Shown here: piece after piece, positions 15,529 through 23,557 of the stretch
Layout: each line of letters opens with the position of its first letter
Numbering within the stretch: position 1 is the stretch's first letter
Assembly (NCBI GenBank): GCA_002898015.1
Contig: BDTM01000118.1
Coordinates: forward strand, 1 to 46,517
DNA: 46,517 nt
Direction of reading: 5' to 3'
Source of the DNA: a bacterium BMS3Bbin03
GTDB lineage: Bacteria; Zhuqueibacterota; JdFR-76; BMS3Abin05
Notes under the pieces: generated by a model
Told to the model about the DNA's origin: nothing
What the model saw: the letters and a program-made list of their open reading frames with translations, nothing else
Database searches by the model: none
Program-made: the position numbers and the translations under genes

Positions 15529-18468
15529 CTATTTGTTGAAGTCATACGAAATTCCTGCAGAAATATTTCTACCGCGTTTATAGTCTTCGGTGATGTAATC
15601 TTTACCTTTAAAATGATGAACCTTGCGAATTGCAGGGTTCAGTAAATTTTTGGCAGACAGCGAGAACCGAAAGCCTCTCCAGACATGCTGGGAAATGGTC
15701 AGATTCAAAATGGGCTGGGAAAGTTCGAACACATTCGGTGTTCCGCCCATACTGACGGCAGCCACGCGTTCACCAAAGACATTGTAATACGCCGTGGCAA
15801 CGGTTCCTATTTTTTCATTCGAATAAACCAGATCAAAATTCAAAATATACGGCGATTGTCCCTGCAGGGGTCTGGAGTCGTCTGCGTTAGGATTGACATT
15901 TCTGATAACCAGCAACTCTTCTTTTGGAATAGCTACCCTTGAATGAGCAAGCGTCACATTTGCACCCAACTGAAAATGAGACAATTGGGGGATCAGATTG
16001 CCCAGATGCTTTCGCACCTCAAATTCAGCCCCAACCACAGCCGCCTTGTCCACATTCTGAAATTGAACCTCTCCGTTCACGTTTAAAATAGCCCGTTCAA
16101 TGGGATTTTTAAAACCCTTGTAAAATCCGCTGACGGCAAGGATTTCACCGGGATTGGGAAACCATTCCCACCGAAGGTCGAAATTATCGATGAGCGTCCG
16201 TTTAAGCTTGGCATTTCCGACAAAAAAATAGTCGTTGACAAAATCGAACGAGGCGTAAGGGGCCATTTCCCGAAAGGTCGGCCGCGCCAGTGTACGCCCG
16301 TAGGCAAGGCGCAGGTTGGTATTTTTGACGATATTGTACACCACATTCAATGACGGCAGCCAATCTGCCGTTTTCAATTTTCCCGGTTTCAGGCTTATGT
16401 CCCGGCTTGCCACTTCCATTCGAGTGGTTTCGTACCGGGCCCCTGCGATGACACGAAAGTTCTCGAAAACCGGCAGATCGACCATTCCAAAACCGGCTCG
16501 AATGGTCTGCGTCCCCCCGTAATTGCCGCGCCGTTCAGAGGCATCCCGAATATAATTTCCGAAGCGGTACAGGCCGTGTGTACTGTCAACGATTCCCACG
16601 TTGCCCGGCATAAAAAATTCGCTGGGATGACCGTCATATCTGATTTTATCCTGATCATATTCAAAACGTCTTTCATGAAAGGTTCGATTGGCCGTCAGGA
16701 CCGCACCCCCGAATTTGAATTTCCCCGTAAGACCCTTTCGAAATGAAAAGGGAATAGCCGTTTTCAGGTTAAATGTTTTGTTGTTCTCATTCAAATTTCT
16801 GAAATAGCGGGTGGGCACAGGGTAGATTGACGGCCGTATGGCATAAATGGTGTCGATTTTTCCACCCCGATTCCGAAGCGTGTAATTATCCGTAAAAAAT
16901 CTTAAATCCGGCTGTTTTTGGTAAGAATTGGTGAGTGAGCCCTCCCAGTAAATCGACATTTTGAGAAAATTTTTCAGATAGTGTTCCCCCCGTATCTGCG
17001 TTGAACGAATTTCCCGCTGCGTGTATCGAAGAGTCCGGGTCTCATAAACCGCATTGTCTGATAAATCACGGGGGAATGCCCCCTCCAGATACCGTGCCGT
17101 GGATTCTCCGCTTCGGGTAAACAAGTAATTCAGCCGAAAATTGTGGTCCGGGCTGGGCTTGTAAGAAAGAAACCCCAGTCCTCCGATCAGGACGTTCTCG
17201 CTTCCCTTTTCGTCTGAAAGCAGATAATCGGCATTCAGGGAATCCACTTCGGAAACCTTGCCGGTCAATTGCCAGCGCCCCACAACGCCGTGATTGTAAT
17301 ATGAAAAGGTGTGGTTGTAAGTCAGACTGGCGAGATAACCGAACGGACGCCCGAAAAGATTGCCTTGATTCCCAACAGACAAAGAATAGCGTTGATTGGC
17401 TGGTGCCTTTCGAAATTCGGGTGCCATGACGGAATTGAAGGCCCGTGTGATGTGATCCAGCTTTAGCGCCTTGCTGCGATTCGTCCAGGCATAGCCAATA
17501 TCCGGCACTTGTGCCCCGGCACTTTGAAGCATATCGGGAATATGGCGCGTCCGGTCACCCAATGCCAGGCCATCGTATTTTCCTCTGCCCGCCGTCAGAA
17601 AATGGGAATTCAAAGTCGTCTGCGAATTGTACCCGGAAGAGGAGCTGAATCGAATCGTCAGATTTTCCGGATAGTTTTTGGTTTGAATATTGACAATTCC
17701 GCCTGAAAAATTTCCCGGCTGGTCGGGAGTAAATGTTTTGACGATGATCACATTTTCCAGAAGATTGCTGGGGAAAATGTCCATTTGGACGGCCTTTCTA
17801 TCCGGATCCGTGCTCGGCAGCGCAGCACCGTTCAGTTGTGTGTTGGTGTAGCGTTCCCCGATTCCCCGAATGTAAACGTATTTCCCGTCCACAACCGACG
17901 CCCCCGTGACCAGTTTCATGGCCTCACTTGCGTCGCCCGTACCAAAGTGCGACATGGCTTCGGCACTAATCGCATCGCTCACGGCCTCTGCTTTCTGGCG
18001 ATTCCGAAGCAGGGCGGCTTCCGTATTCGTCAGCGGACTTGCCTCCACCACAACAGCTTCTCCCTGAAGGGCCTCCGGCAAAAGTACAAAATTGACAACA
18101 ACAGACTTTCGTCCGTACACCCGCACGCCTTTAATTGTTACCCTGGCGTACCCAATCATCGAAGCCGTCAGCGAATAATTTCCGACCGGTACATTTCGAA
18201 TCAAAAACCGTCCGTCGAGATCGGTTGCTGCTCCCATTCGGGTGCCGTCGATGATCACATTGACACCCGGCAGAGGATCACCGCTTGCAGAATCGTAAAC
18301 AGACCCCGTAATTTTACCCACGAACGCAATGACCGACCCCTTTCCCTCGGCTTCTTTCTTGGCACCGTTATCCGATGCCCGGAGCATTCCGAAATCCATC
18401 AAGACCAAGAAAACAATTAGCCCCGCCAAAAATCCTGCGTCTTTGATGTTTGATAATTTTCCAATCAT
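15529..18468 (-). CDS. TonB-dependent outer-membrane receptor with carboxypeptidase-regulatory-like domain
   Basis: 979 residues from the ATG at 18468, preferred over 18483 because GGGAGAAACAAAG precedes it. Order: hydrophobic signal (about 12-28); a CarboxypepD_reg-like beta-sandwich (GKITGSVYDSASGDPLPGVN onward, about 40-120); a plug domain with VYIRGIGERYTNTQLNG and a NFSGGIVNIQTKN end; then a beta-barrel of about 700 residues ending in an aromatic-containing strand (ISAGISYDFNK). Such receptors import or bind large substrates using TonB energy. The promoter region contains a Pho-box-like repeat array on the minus strand (18543-18581) with the same geometry as those of the divergent regulator and the pst genes. 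Phosphate-starvation induction is therefore likely, perhaps for uptake of organic phosphate or a phosphate complex (inference). Confidence 0.92.
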   Translation of the reverse strand: MIGKLSNIKDAGFLAGLIVFLVLMDFGMLRASDNGAKKEAEGKGSVIAFVGKITGSVYDSASGDPLPGVNVIIDGTRMGAATDLDGRFLIRNVPVGNYSLTASMIGYARVTIKGVRVYGRKSVVVNFVLLPEALQGEAVVVEASPLTNTEAALLRNRQKAEAVSDAISAEAMSHFGTGDASEAMKLVTGASVVDGKYVYIRGIGERYTNTQLNGAALPSTDPDRKAVQMDIFPSNLLENVIIVKTFTPDQPGNFSGGIVNIQTKNYPENLTIRFSSSSGYNSQTTLNSHFLTAGRGKYDGLALGDRTRHIPDMLQSAGAQVPDIGYAWTNRSKALKLDHITRAFNSVMAPEFRKAPANQRYSLSVGNQGNLFGRPFGYLASLTYNHTFSYYNHGVVGRWQLTGKVSEVDSLNADYLLSDEKGSENVLIGGLGFLSYKPSPDHNFRLNYLFTRSGESTARYLEGAFPRDLSDNAVYETRTLRYTQREIRSTQIRGEHYLKNFLKMSIYWEGSLTNSYQKQPDLRFFTDNYTLRNRGGKIDTIYAIRPSIYPVPTRYFRNLNENNKTFNLKTAIPFSFRKGLTGKFKFGGAVLTANRTFHERRFEYDQDKIRYDGHPSEFFMPGNVGIVDSTHGLYRFGNYIRDASERRGNYGGTQTIRAGFGMVDLPVFENFRVIAGARYETTRMEVASRDISLKPGKLKTADWLPSLNVVYNIVKNTNLRLAYGRTLARPTFREMAPYASFDFVNDYFFVGNAKLKRTLIDNFDLRWEWFPNPGEILAVSGFYKGFKNPIERAILNVNGEVQFQNVDKAAVVGAEFEVRKHLGNLIPQLSHFQLGANVTLAHSRVAIPKEELLVIRNVNPNADDSRPLQGQSPYILNFDLVYSNEKIGTVATAYYNVFGERVAAVSMGGTPNVFELSQPILNLTISQHVWRGFRFSLSAKNLLNPAIRKVHHFKGKDYITEDYKRGRNISAGISYDFNK

Positions 18469-18542
18469 CTTTGTTTCTCCCAACTAAATTTGGAACAACT
18501 TGCCACTTTATAATACAACCCGCAATGAATATGACGATTAAC

Positions 18543-18581
18543 TGTTAGAATCGTATTAGGGAATAATTAATCCTGCATTAA
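18543..18581 (-). promoter_or_regulatory. Pho-box-like array in the TonB-receptor promoter
   Basis: On the minus strand TTAATG (18581-18576), TTAATT (18570-18565), CTAATA (18559-18554) and CTAACA (18548-18543) recur every 11 bases. Nine bases further is CATATT (18533-18528), a weak -10. An 11-bp direct repeat of TTAACA-like hexamers is the PhoP/PhoB box pattern. Confidence 0.6.
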
Positions 18582-18616
18582 ATTTGGCAGTTCATTTGGT
18601 TTGCTCCTTCGTTAGG

Positions 18617-18867
18617 AAGCAGACAGAAGGGAACCTTTTTCAAAAAGGTTCCCTTCTTTTTCTCAGTTAAAAAACCATTCACTCGTTCGTTGGTTCACCC
18701 CTCCTTGTAAACACAGGCCAGCTATTAAGCCCAAACCGGTCATTTCGACAGGCTCAATGACCGGTTTTCTTCTCTCAAAGAGATTCTTCATCAGCCGGTT
18801 GCTGAGCTTGTCGAAGCATAAAGCAGACAGAAGGGAACCTTTTTCAAAAAGGTTCCCTTCTATTTTA
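18617..18867. repeat. Duplicated 33-bp perfect palindrome and inner inverted repeat
   Basis: The unit AAGCAGACAG followed by a perfect 33-bp palindrome (AGAAGGGAACCTTTTT-C-mirror) occurs at 18617-18657 and again at 18821-18861. Between the copies, TTCGACAGGCTCA (18744-18756) faces TGAGCTTGTCGAA (18803-18815). Each palindrome followed by T-rich DNA could work as a bidirectional terminator isolating the divergent TonB and phoB transcripts. The rest of 18469-19291 apart from the Pho boxes contains no gene that I can support. Confidence 0.6.
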
Positions 18868-19213
18868 TCGCCGACTAAAATTGCGAAAACTCCAAACCTT
18901 CGCAAGGATAAGCAAGGTTCTCCACCACCCAATACATTAGATGACAACCAACTTCCGGTGCTGCCAAAAAATTCTCTTGCTTCCTGAAAAAAGGCGTCTT
19001 ATTTTTTAAATATTCATAGGGTTGCCTATTTTGAAAAAACGGATTAATTGCCGGGAAATAATTTGATTTAAAAACAGGGTAACCGAAATCTTTAATTCGT
19101 GCATTTGTGGCTAATAACTGATTAAAAAGTGAGTATTCCTGCGAAAAACCGGAATTAACTGTCTCGTTTACATGGGTGTTTTTGAACCCTGCAATTTATT
19201 TTTAAACAAAAGA

Positions 19214-19252
19214 TTAATGAAACATTAACAGAATTCTAACAATTTATTCCTA
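19214..19252 (+). promoter_or_regulatory. Pho-box-like array upstream of the first PhoB-like regulator
   Basis: TTAATG (19214), TTAACA (19225), CTAACA (19236) and TTCCTA (19247) at an exact 11-bp period. Nine bases later is TAAAAC (19262-19267), a weak -10. It is 40 bases before the ATG at 19292 and suggests autoregulation. Confidence 0.65.
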
Positions 19253-19291
19253 AGTTGGGGGTAAAACTATCGAGAAACGAAAGGCTCAAGA

Positions 19292-19990
19292 ATGGCAAGA
19301 AAACGCGTGCTGGTAGTTGACGATGAGGAAGATATTCTGGAATTAATCGGACACAATTTAAAGAAGGAAGGCTATGACGTACAATCCGTAGCCACCGGAG
19401 AAGAAGCCCTTCGGGCCGCCTCCGAAAATATACCCGATTTGATTGTGCTTGATTTAATGCTCCCGGGTGTCGACGGCCTCGAAGTTTGCAGGCGATTGAA
19501 AGAAGATCCCGACACCCGTAGAATCCCCATTATTATTTTAAGTGCCAAGGGCGATGAAGCCGATATTGTAACGGGCCTGGAATTGGGTGCGGATGATTAC
19601 GTGCCCAAACCGTTCAGCCCCCGGGTTTTGGTGGCGCGGATTCGGGCGGTTCTCCGCAGAAAAAAAGCCGGTGTGCCGCCCGAATCGGAAGTGCTTCAAA
19701 TTCACGATCTGGTGATCAATCCGGGGAAGCATAAGGTCACCATCAATGGAAAAAAAATTGACCTCACCTACACGGAATTTTATTTTTTATCCATTTTAGC
19801 GCGCCGCCCGGGGTGGGTGTTCACACGCTACCAATTGGTCGATGCCGTCCGCGGTAACAATTACCCTGTCACCGACCGCTCGGTGGACGTGCAGATTGTC
19901 GGACTTCGCAAGAAATTGGGAAAATACGGGAATCTGATTGAAACCGTCCGCGGCGTCGGATATCGCTTTAAGGAAGAGTGGCAGGACTAA
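19292..19990 (+). CDS. OmpR/PhoB-family response regulator (PhoB-like, copy 1)
   Basis: 232 residues. The receiver domain has the acidic pocket D10/D11, phosphoacceptor D54 (IVLDLMLPG), conserved S84 and K106 (VPKPFSP). It is followed by an OmpR-type winged helix (about 132-230) ending in TVRGVGYRFKEEW. The length and the GLELGADDYVPKPFSPRVL stretch match PhoB/PhoP regulators of phosphate starvation. Codon choice is more GC-rich than in the second copy. A Pho-box array lies directly upstream, so it probably controls itself. No kinase follows immediately; PhoR encoded at 21162 is the likely partner. Confidence 0.9.
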   Translation: MARKRVLVVDDEEDILELIGHNLKKEGYDVQSVATGEEALRAASENIPDLIVLDLMLPGVDGLEVCRRLKEDPDTRRIPIIILSAKGDEADIVTGLELGADDYVPKPFSPRVLVARIRAVLRRKKAGVPPESEVLQIHDLVINPGKHKVTINGKKIDLTYTEFYFLSILARRPGWVFTRYQLVDAVRGNNYPVTDRSVDVQIVGLRKKLGKYGNLIETVRGVGYRFKEEWQD

Positions 19991-20159
19991 TTATTCAGGC
20001 GTGGAGCCGGGAAAGACTGTTTTGCGGTGCGGGCGAGATACTTTGCATAACCGTCCGCGGCAAACCGGGAAATTTGCAGATTTTGCACTTATCTTTTCAA
20101 AACGTATTTCTCCATTATCACTTCTTTAGAAATTATTCATATATTTTACTAAATTGTGC

Positions 20160-20282
20160 CTGAACGAAAACACATGGAAAATGTAACGTAAGCATCTTGC
20201 TTGCGTTTGTTAGATAGAAGAAACAAAGGATTAGCTAAATCAAATTTCACAAGCCAGAGGCTTGTGTCATGTTTCCGTTCAG
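20160..20282. repeat. Short element with terminal inverted repeats (MITE/REP-like)
   Basis: CTGAACGAAAACACATG (20160-20176) is inverted at CATGTTTCCGTTCAG (20268-20282). Inside are two smaller palindromes: GTAAGCATCTTGCTTGC and CACAAGCCAGAGGCTTGTG. The element is about 123 bp and non-coding. It lies between the two phoB-like genes; no gene is seen in the rest of 19991-20484. Confidence 0.55.
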
Positions 20283-20484
20283 ACCCTAAATTATCAAATG
20301 ACCGATTTTATTTTTTATGCAAAAAATTTTATTCAATAGAAAATGATTGAATTTCCGAATATTTTTAGATATGTTATTAAAAAAGAAAAACGGGATTCTA
20401 AACCGAATAATTCGCCGCAAAAATCGCCGGGAACGCAGAGATCATATAATGAATAACTCTCAAAATAGTTAAGAGCACGGGACA

Positions 20485-21165
20485 ATGAGTCAATTAATCG
20501 CTGCAGTCGATGATGAGCCGGATATCCTTGAATTAATATCGCTGCATCTGAAAAGATCGGGGTTTGATGTCAGAGAATTTTTAAATGCGGCGGATTTCTT
20601 TAAATTTATCAGAATGAAAACGCCCGAGCTGATAATTCTGGATTTAATGCTCCCCGATGCCGATGGGGTCGATATTTGCAAATATTTAAAAAACAATGAT
20701 GAATATTCTTTTATTCCAATTATTATGCTGACTGCGAAGGCGGAGGAAACGGACAAAGTATTGGGGCTGGAATTGGGGGCAGATGATTATGTTACCAAAC
20801 CCTTTTCGCCCAGGGAATTGGTGGCGCGTGTGAAAGCTGTTCTCAGAAGAAAAAAACAAAATGAAATCTCTAAAAGAATAGAAATTGGCAATGTTCTGGT
20901 GATCGATTTGCAAAAATATGAAGTTCTGGTCGAGGACCAAAAGATAGAATTAACCGCTACTGAATTTAAAATCTTGAAGGTTCTGGCCTTAAAAAAAGGA
21001 TGGGTTTTCAGCAGAGAACAAATTTTAAGTGAGCTCTGGGGAAATGATAAAATTGTTCTGGACAGAACCATCGATGTTCATATAAAAAATCTGAGAGAAA
21101 AAATCGGAAAAGGCGGGAATTTTATTAAAAATATAAGAGGTGTGGGATACAAAATAGAAGAATGA
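20485..21165 (+). CDS. phoB: OmpR/PhoB-family response regulator (PhoB-like, copy 2)
   Basis: 226 residues. Receiver with D9/D10, phosphoacceptor D53 (IILDLMLPD), T83 and K105 (VTKPFSP), then an OmpR-type winged helix with LRRKKQNE at the linker and NIRGVGYKIEE at the end. Its stop overlaps the start of the phoR-like kinase by four bases (ATGA), which makes it the direct partner. It is a close paralog of the regulator at 19292 but visibly more AT-rich, like the phoR-pst genes that follow. It binds Pho boxes in the known family; sites are visible at 18543, 19214 and 22904. Confidence 0.9.
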   Translation: MSQLIAAVDDEPDILELISLHLKRSGFDVREFLNAADFFKFIRMKTPELIILDLMLPDADGVDICKYLKNNDEYSFIPIIMLTAKAEETDKVLGLELGADDYVTKPFSPRELVARVKAVLRRKKQNEISKRIEIGNVLVIDLQKYEVLVEDQKIELTATEFKILKVLALKKGWVFSREQILSELWGNDKIVLDRTIDVHIKNLREKIGKGGNFIKNIRGVGYKIEE

Positions 21166-22907
21166 AAAAATCCATATTTTCCAAAATATTTGGCGGCTAT
21201 ATTTTAATCATATTTGCGCTTTCAAGTCTTGTTCTGATTTTCTCGTTCAGAACAATAAAAAGCCATTATATCAATACTTTAACAAATAATCTGGAAAATC
21301 TTGCCTTTACATTTAAATTGAGCGTAACCCCTCTTTTAAAAGAACAACGTTTCCGGAAATTAGATGAATTAGTAAAAAATCTGGGTAAAAATATAGATAC
21401 GCGAATTACAGTGATTGCGCCCGACGGCACAGTTTACGCGGATTCTGAAAAAGACCCGAAATTAATGGAAAACCACAAAAGCCGACCGGAAATAATAAAG
21501 GCTCTGCAAGGTAAAATCGGCAGGTCTCTTCGGTTTAGTACAACTGTAAGAGAACAGATGCTGTACGTCGCTGTACCGATTAAAAGCAAAAACAAAATCA
21601 TTGGAATTTTAAGAGCAAGTTTATTTATCAGAGAGATAAATACGCTGCTTAATCATCTAAAGATTCGGATTTTGCAGATCGTGCTGATTATAATCCTATT
21701 TTCTTTAATCGGCGCCTTAATCTTCTCCAGAAGCCTTTCAAAACCGATCAGAGAATTGGCAGACGCATCTCAAAAGATCGCTCACGGCGATTTCAACATA
21801 AAAATATTTCTCAAAAATGAAGATGAATTAAAAGAACTTGCAGATAACTTTAATTATATGACTGAAAAAATAAAAACACTGGTTACAGATTTAACGCTTA
21901 AAAAGGAAGAACTAAATGGAATAATTTCTTCCATACAGGAGGGATTAATCGTTGTCAATAAAGAGGGGCGGGTTGTGCTCTACAATGAAAGTTTTAAAAG
22001 AATCATTCAAACCGATTCCATTTCCGGAAAATTTTACTGGGAAATTTTAAAAAGCGTTGAAATTAGTGAGTTAATAAAAAAGTCCATAAATGAAAAGAAG
22101 AATCTGAGCTGCGAAGTGGAATTAAACGAAAAAATGTTTCTCTTCAGCATTACCTTTTTGGCTGACAAAGAGGAAGTCATCATGTTTCTGCACGACATCA
22201 CAGAGTTTAAAAGGCTTGAGAAGATTAAAAAGGATTTTGTTGTAAATGTTTCTCACGAGCTGCGAACTCCTTTAACGGCAATGAAGGGTTATGTGGAAAC
22301 TTTAGATGGAGAGGTCAAAGAAACCGGAAAGCATTATTTGGATATTGTCGGAAAAAACACCGACCGGTTAATCAATATCGTGCAGGACTTGCTGCTGTTG
22401 TCGGGATTGGAGGAAAAGGGGATAAAATTAGAATTGGAAACCGTCGATCTAAACCATCTGGTTGAAACTGTTTTAAAGATATTCAAACAAAAAGCAGAGA
22501 CGAAAAATATAAAATTAAATCTGATTTCTGACGGTGAAAAACCGGTACTAATAGCTGATTCGTTTAAATTAGAACAAATGTTCATAAATCTGATCGATAA
22601 TGCCATCAAGTATACGGAAAGAGGAGAGATTAACATTTTATTGAGTAAAAACAGTCGTGAGGTAAAAATCGAGATTAAAGATACCGGGATTGGTATTCCC
22701 CGGGAACATTTGCCAAGAATCTTTGAAAGATTCTATGTAGTCGATAAATCCCGATCCAGAAAACTCGGGGGCACGGGTCTGGGACTTTCAATTGTCAAAC
22801 ATATCGTGCTCCTGCATGACGGAACAATAGATGTCGTAAGTAAACCCCGGATTGGAACAACATTTACCATCAAATTGCCGCTTAAGATCTCTTCAAAACT
22901 TTCTTAA
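21162..22907 (+). CDS. phoR: Phosphate-sensing histidine kinase PhoR-like
   Basis: 581 residues. Two membrane helices (about 10-30 and 165-190) enclose an extracytoplasmic sensor domain. Then come HAMP (around SRSLSKPIRELADASQKIAH), a PAS domain (IISSIQEGLIVVNKEGRVVL), HisKA with H365 in NVSHELRTPLTA, and HATPase_c with NLIDNAIKY (N box), DTGIGIP (G1), FERFYVVD (F box) and GGTGLGLSIVKH (G2). The large sensor domain places it with the Firmicutes-type PhoR rather than the short proteobacterial form. It is translationally coupled to the regulator before it and is followed by the pst genes. Confidence 0.92.
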   Translation: MKKSIFSKIFGGYILIIFALSSLVLIFSFRTIKSHYINTLTNNLENLAFTFKLSVTPLLKEQRFRKLDELVKNLGKNIDTRITVIAPDGTVYADSEKDPKLMENHKSRPEIIKALQGKIGRSLRFSTTVREQMLYVAVPIKSKNKIIGILRASLFIREINTLLNHLKIRILQIVLIIILFSLIGALIFSRSLSKPIRELADASQKIAHGDFNIKIFLKNEDELKELADNFNYMTEKIKTLVTDLTLKKEELNGIISSIQEGLIVVNKEGRVVLYNESFKRIIQTDSISGKFYWEILKSVEISELIKKSINEKKNLSCEVELNEKMFLFSITFLADKEEVIMFLHDITEFKRLEKIKKDFVVNVSHELRTPLTAMKGYVETLDGEVKETGKHYLDIVGKNTDRLINIVQDLLLLSGLEEKGIKLELETVDLNHLVETVLKIFKQKAETKNIKLNLISDGEKPVLIADSFKLEQMFINLIDNAIKYTERGEINILLSKNSREVKIEIKDTGIGIPREHLPRIFERFYVVDKSRSRKLGGTGLGLSIVKHIVLLHDGTIDVVSKPRIGTTFTIKLPLKISSKLS

Positions 22908-22942
22908 CCAAAAATTAATATTTTCTTTATACGCGCTTAACT
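22904..22942 (+). promoter_or_regulatory. Pho-box-like array upstream of the pst cluster
   Basis: TTAACC (22904), TTAATA (22915), TTTATA (22926) and TTAACT (22937) recur every 11 bases. TACATT (22952-22957) follows after nine bases. The first hexamer overlaps the phoR stop codon. The array has the same geometry as the two other arrays in the window. Confidence 0.6.
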
Positions 22943-23010
22943 TTAACCCCATACATTTTTCCCGGATTTAAAAATAACTTTGAAAATAATCCTAAGCCGA
23001 AGATGTTGAC

Positions 23011-23539
23011 ATGACCAGAGTATTTTTTCTGTTGTGGGTGTGTTTTGCTTTTTTTTTTGAATTCAACAATTGCCGGGGCGGATAGTATTCCCGCAGGAAA
23101 ACAGGCTGAAAAGCAAAGTTCGACTTATAGTAAGTCGATGACAGTATTAAAAAAAGCCGGCGCACCTGCAAAGAAAGAAGCTAAAAAAGGGCTGGATGAA
23201 AAGGAGTACCGTGCAGGTTATATCGGGGGCAATATGAAATTAAAAAGCGATTATCGAGTGCGATATCAATTACAGAATGAGACGCATAAAAAGGTAAAGA
23301 AAAAAGGAGGATGGTTATTTAAGTATATGTTCAGAAGATTAGAGAGAGATGCCTGGCTCGACGTATTCCCCGATTCCGATTCTTTTGGCGGAAAAACAGA
23401 TGTTCAGGGCCATGAATTGGTGTTGGAATACGGTTTAACGGACGGTGTGGTTTTAGGGCTTGATTATTATCGTATGAAACGAATCAGTCATGATGATGAT
23501 CAAAATGTGCTGCAAATTGATTTGAATTTTGACTATTAA
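23011..23539 (+). pseudogene. Porin-like outer-membrane protein fragment with frameshift in the signal peptide
   Basis: The ATG at 23011 reads a good signal peptide start (MTRVFFLLWVCFAFFF) but then leaves frame at a run of ten T (23049-23058) and stops at a TAG near 23083. The frame that continues (open from a TTG at 23045 to 23539) resumes the signal peptide with LNSTIAGA and codes a Lys-rich linker and then beta-strands. The C-terminal 80 residues (WLDVFPDSDSFGGKTDVQGH, LTDGVVLGLDYYRM, a terminal Tyr after NVLQIDLNFD) resemble the end of the putative-porin family. The protein is far shorter than a complete porin. It is either a decayed porin, a phase-variable gene, or an assembly error in the T-run. 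Placed between Pho box and pstS, it may once have been a phosphate-induced porin. Confidence 0.6.
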
Positions 23540-23557
23540 TGTTAAAAGGAGATTAAA

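Noticed and set aside
17785..18420. Plus-strand open frame (211 codons)
   Set aside because: It is antisense to the plug and N-terminal domain of the first TonB receptor, which is clearly coding.
18663..18987. Open frames on both strands over the duplicated palindromes
   Set aside because: They only translate repeat DNA and have no start signals or family pattern.
20283..20484. Pho box in front of the second PhoB-like gene
   Set aside because: The region is AT-rich, but no 11-bp series of TTAACA-like hexamers could be found.
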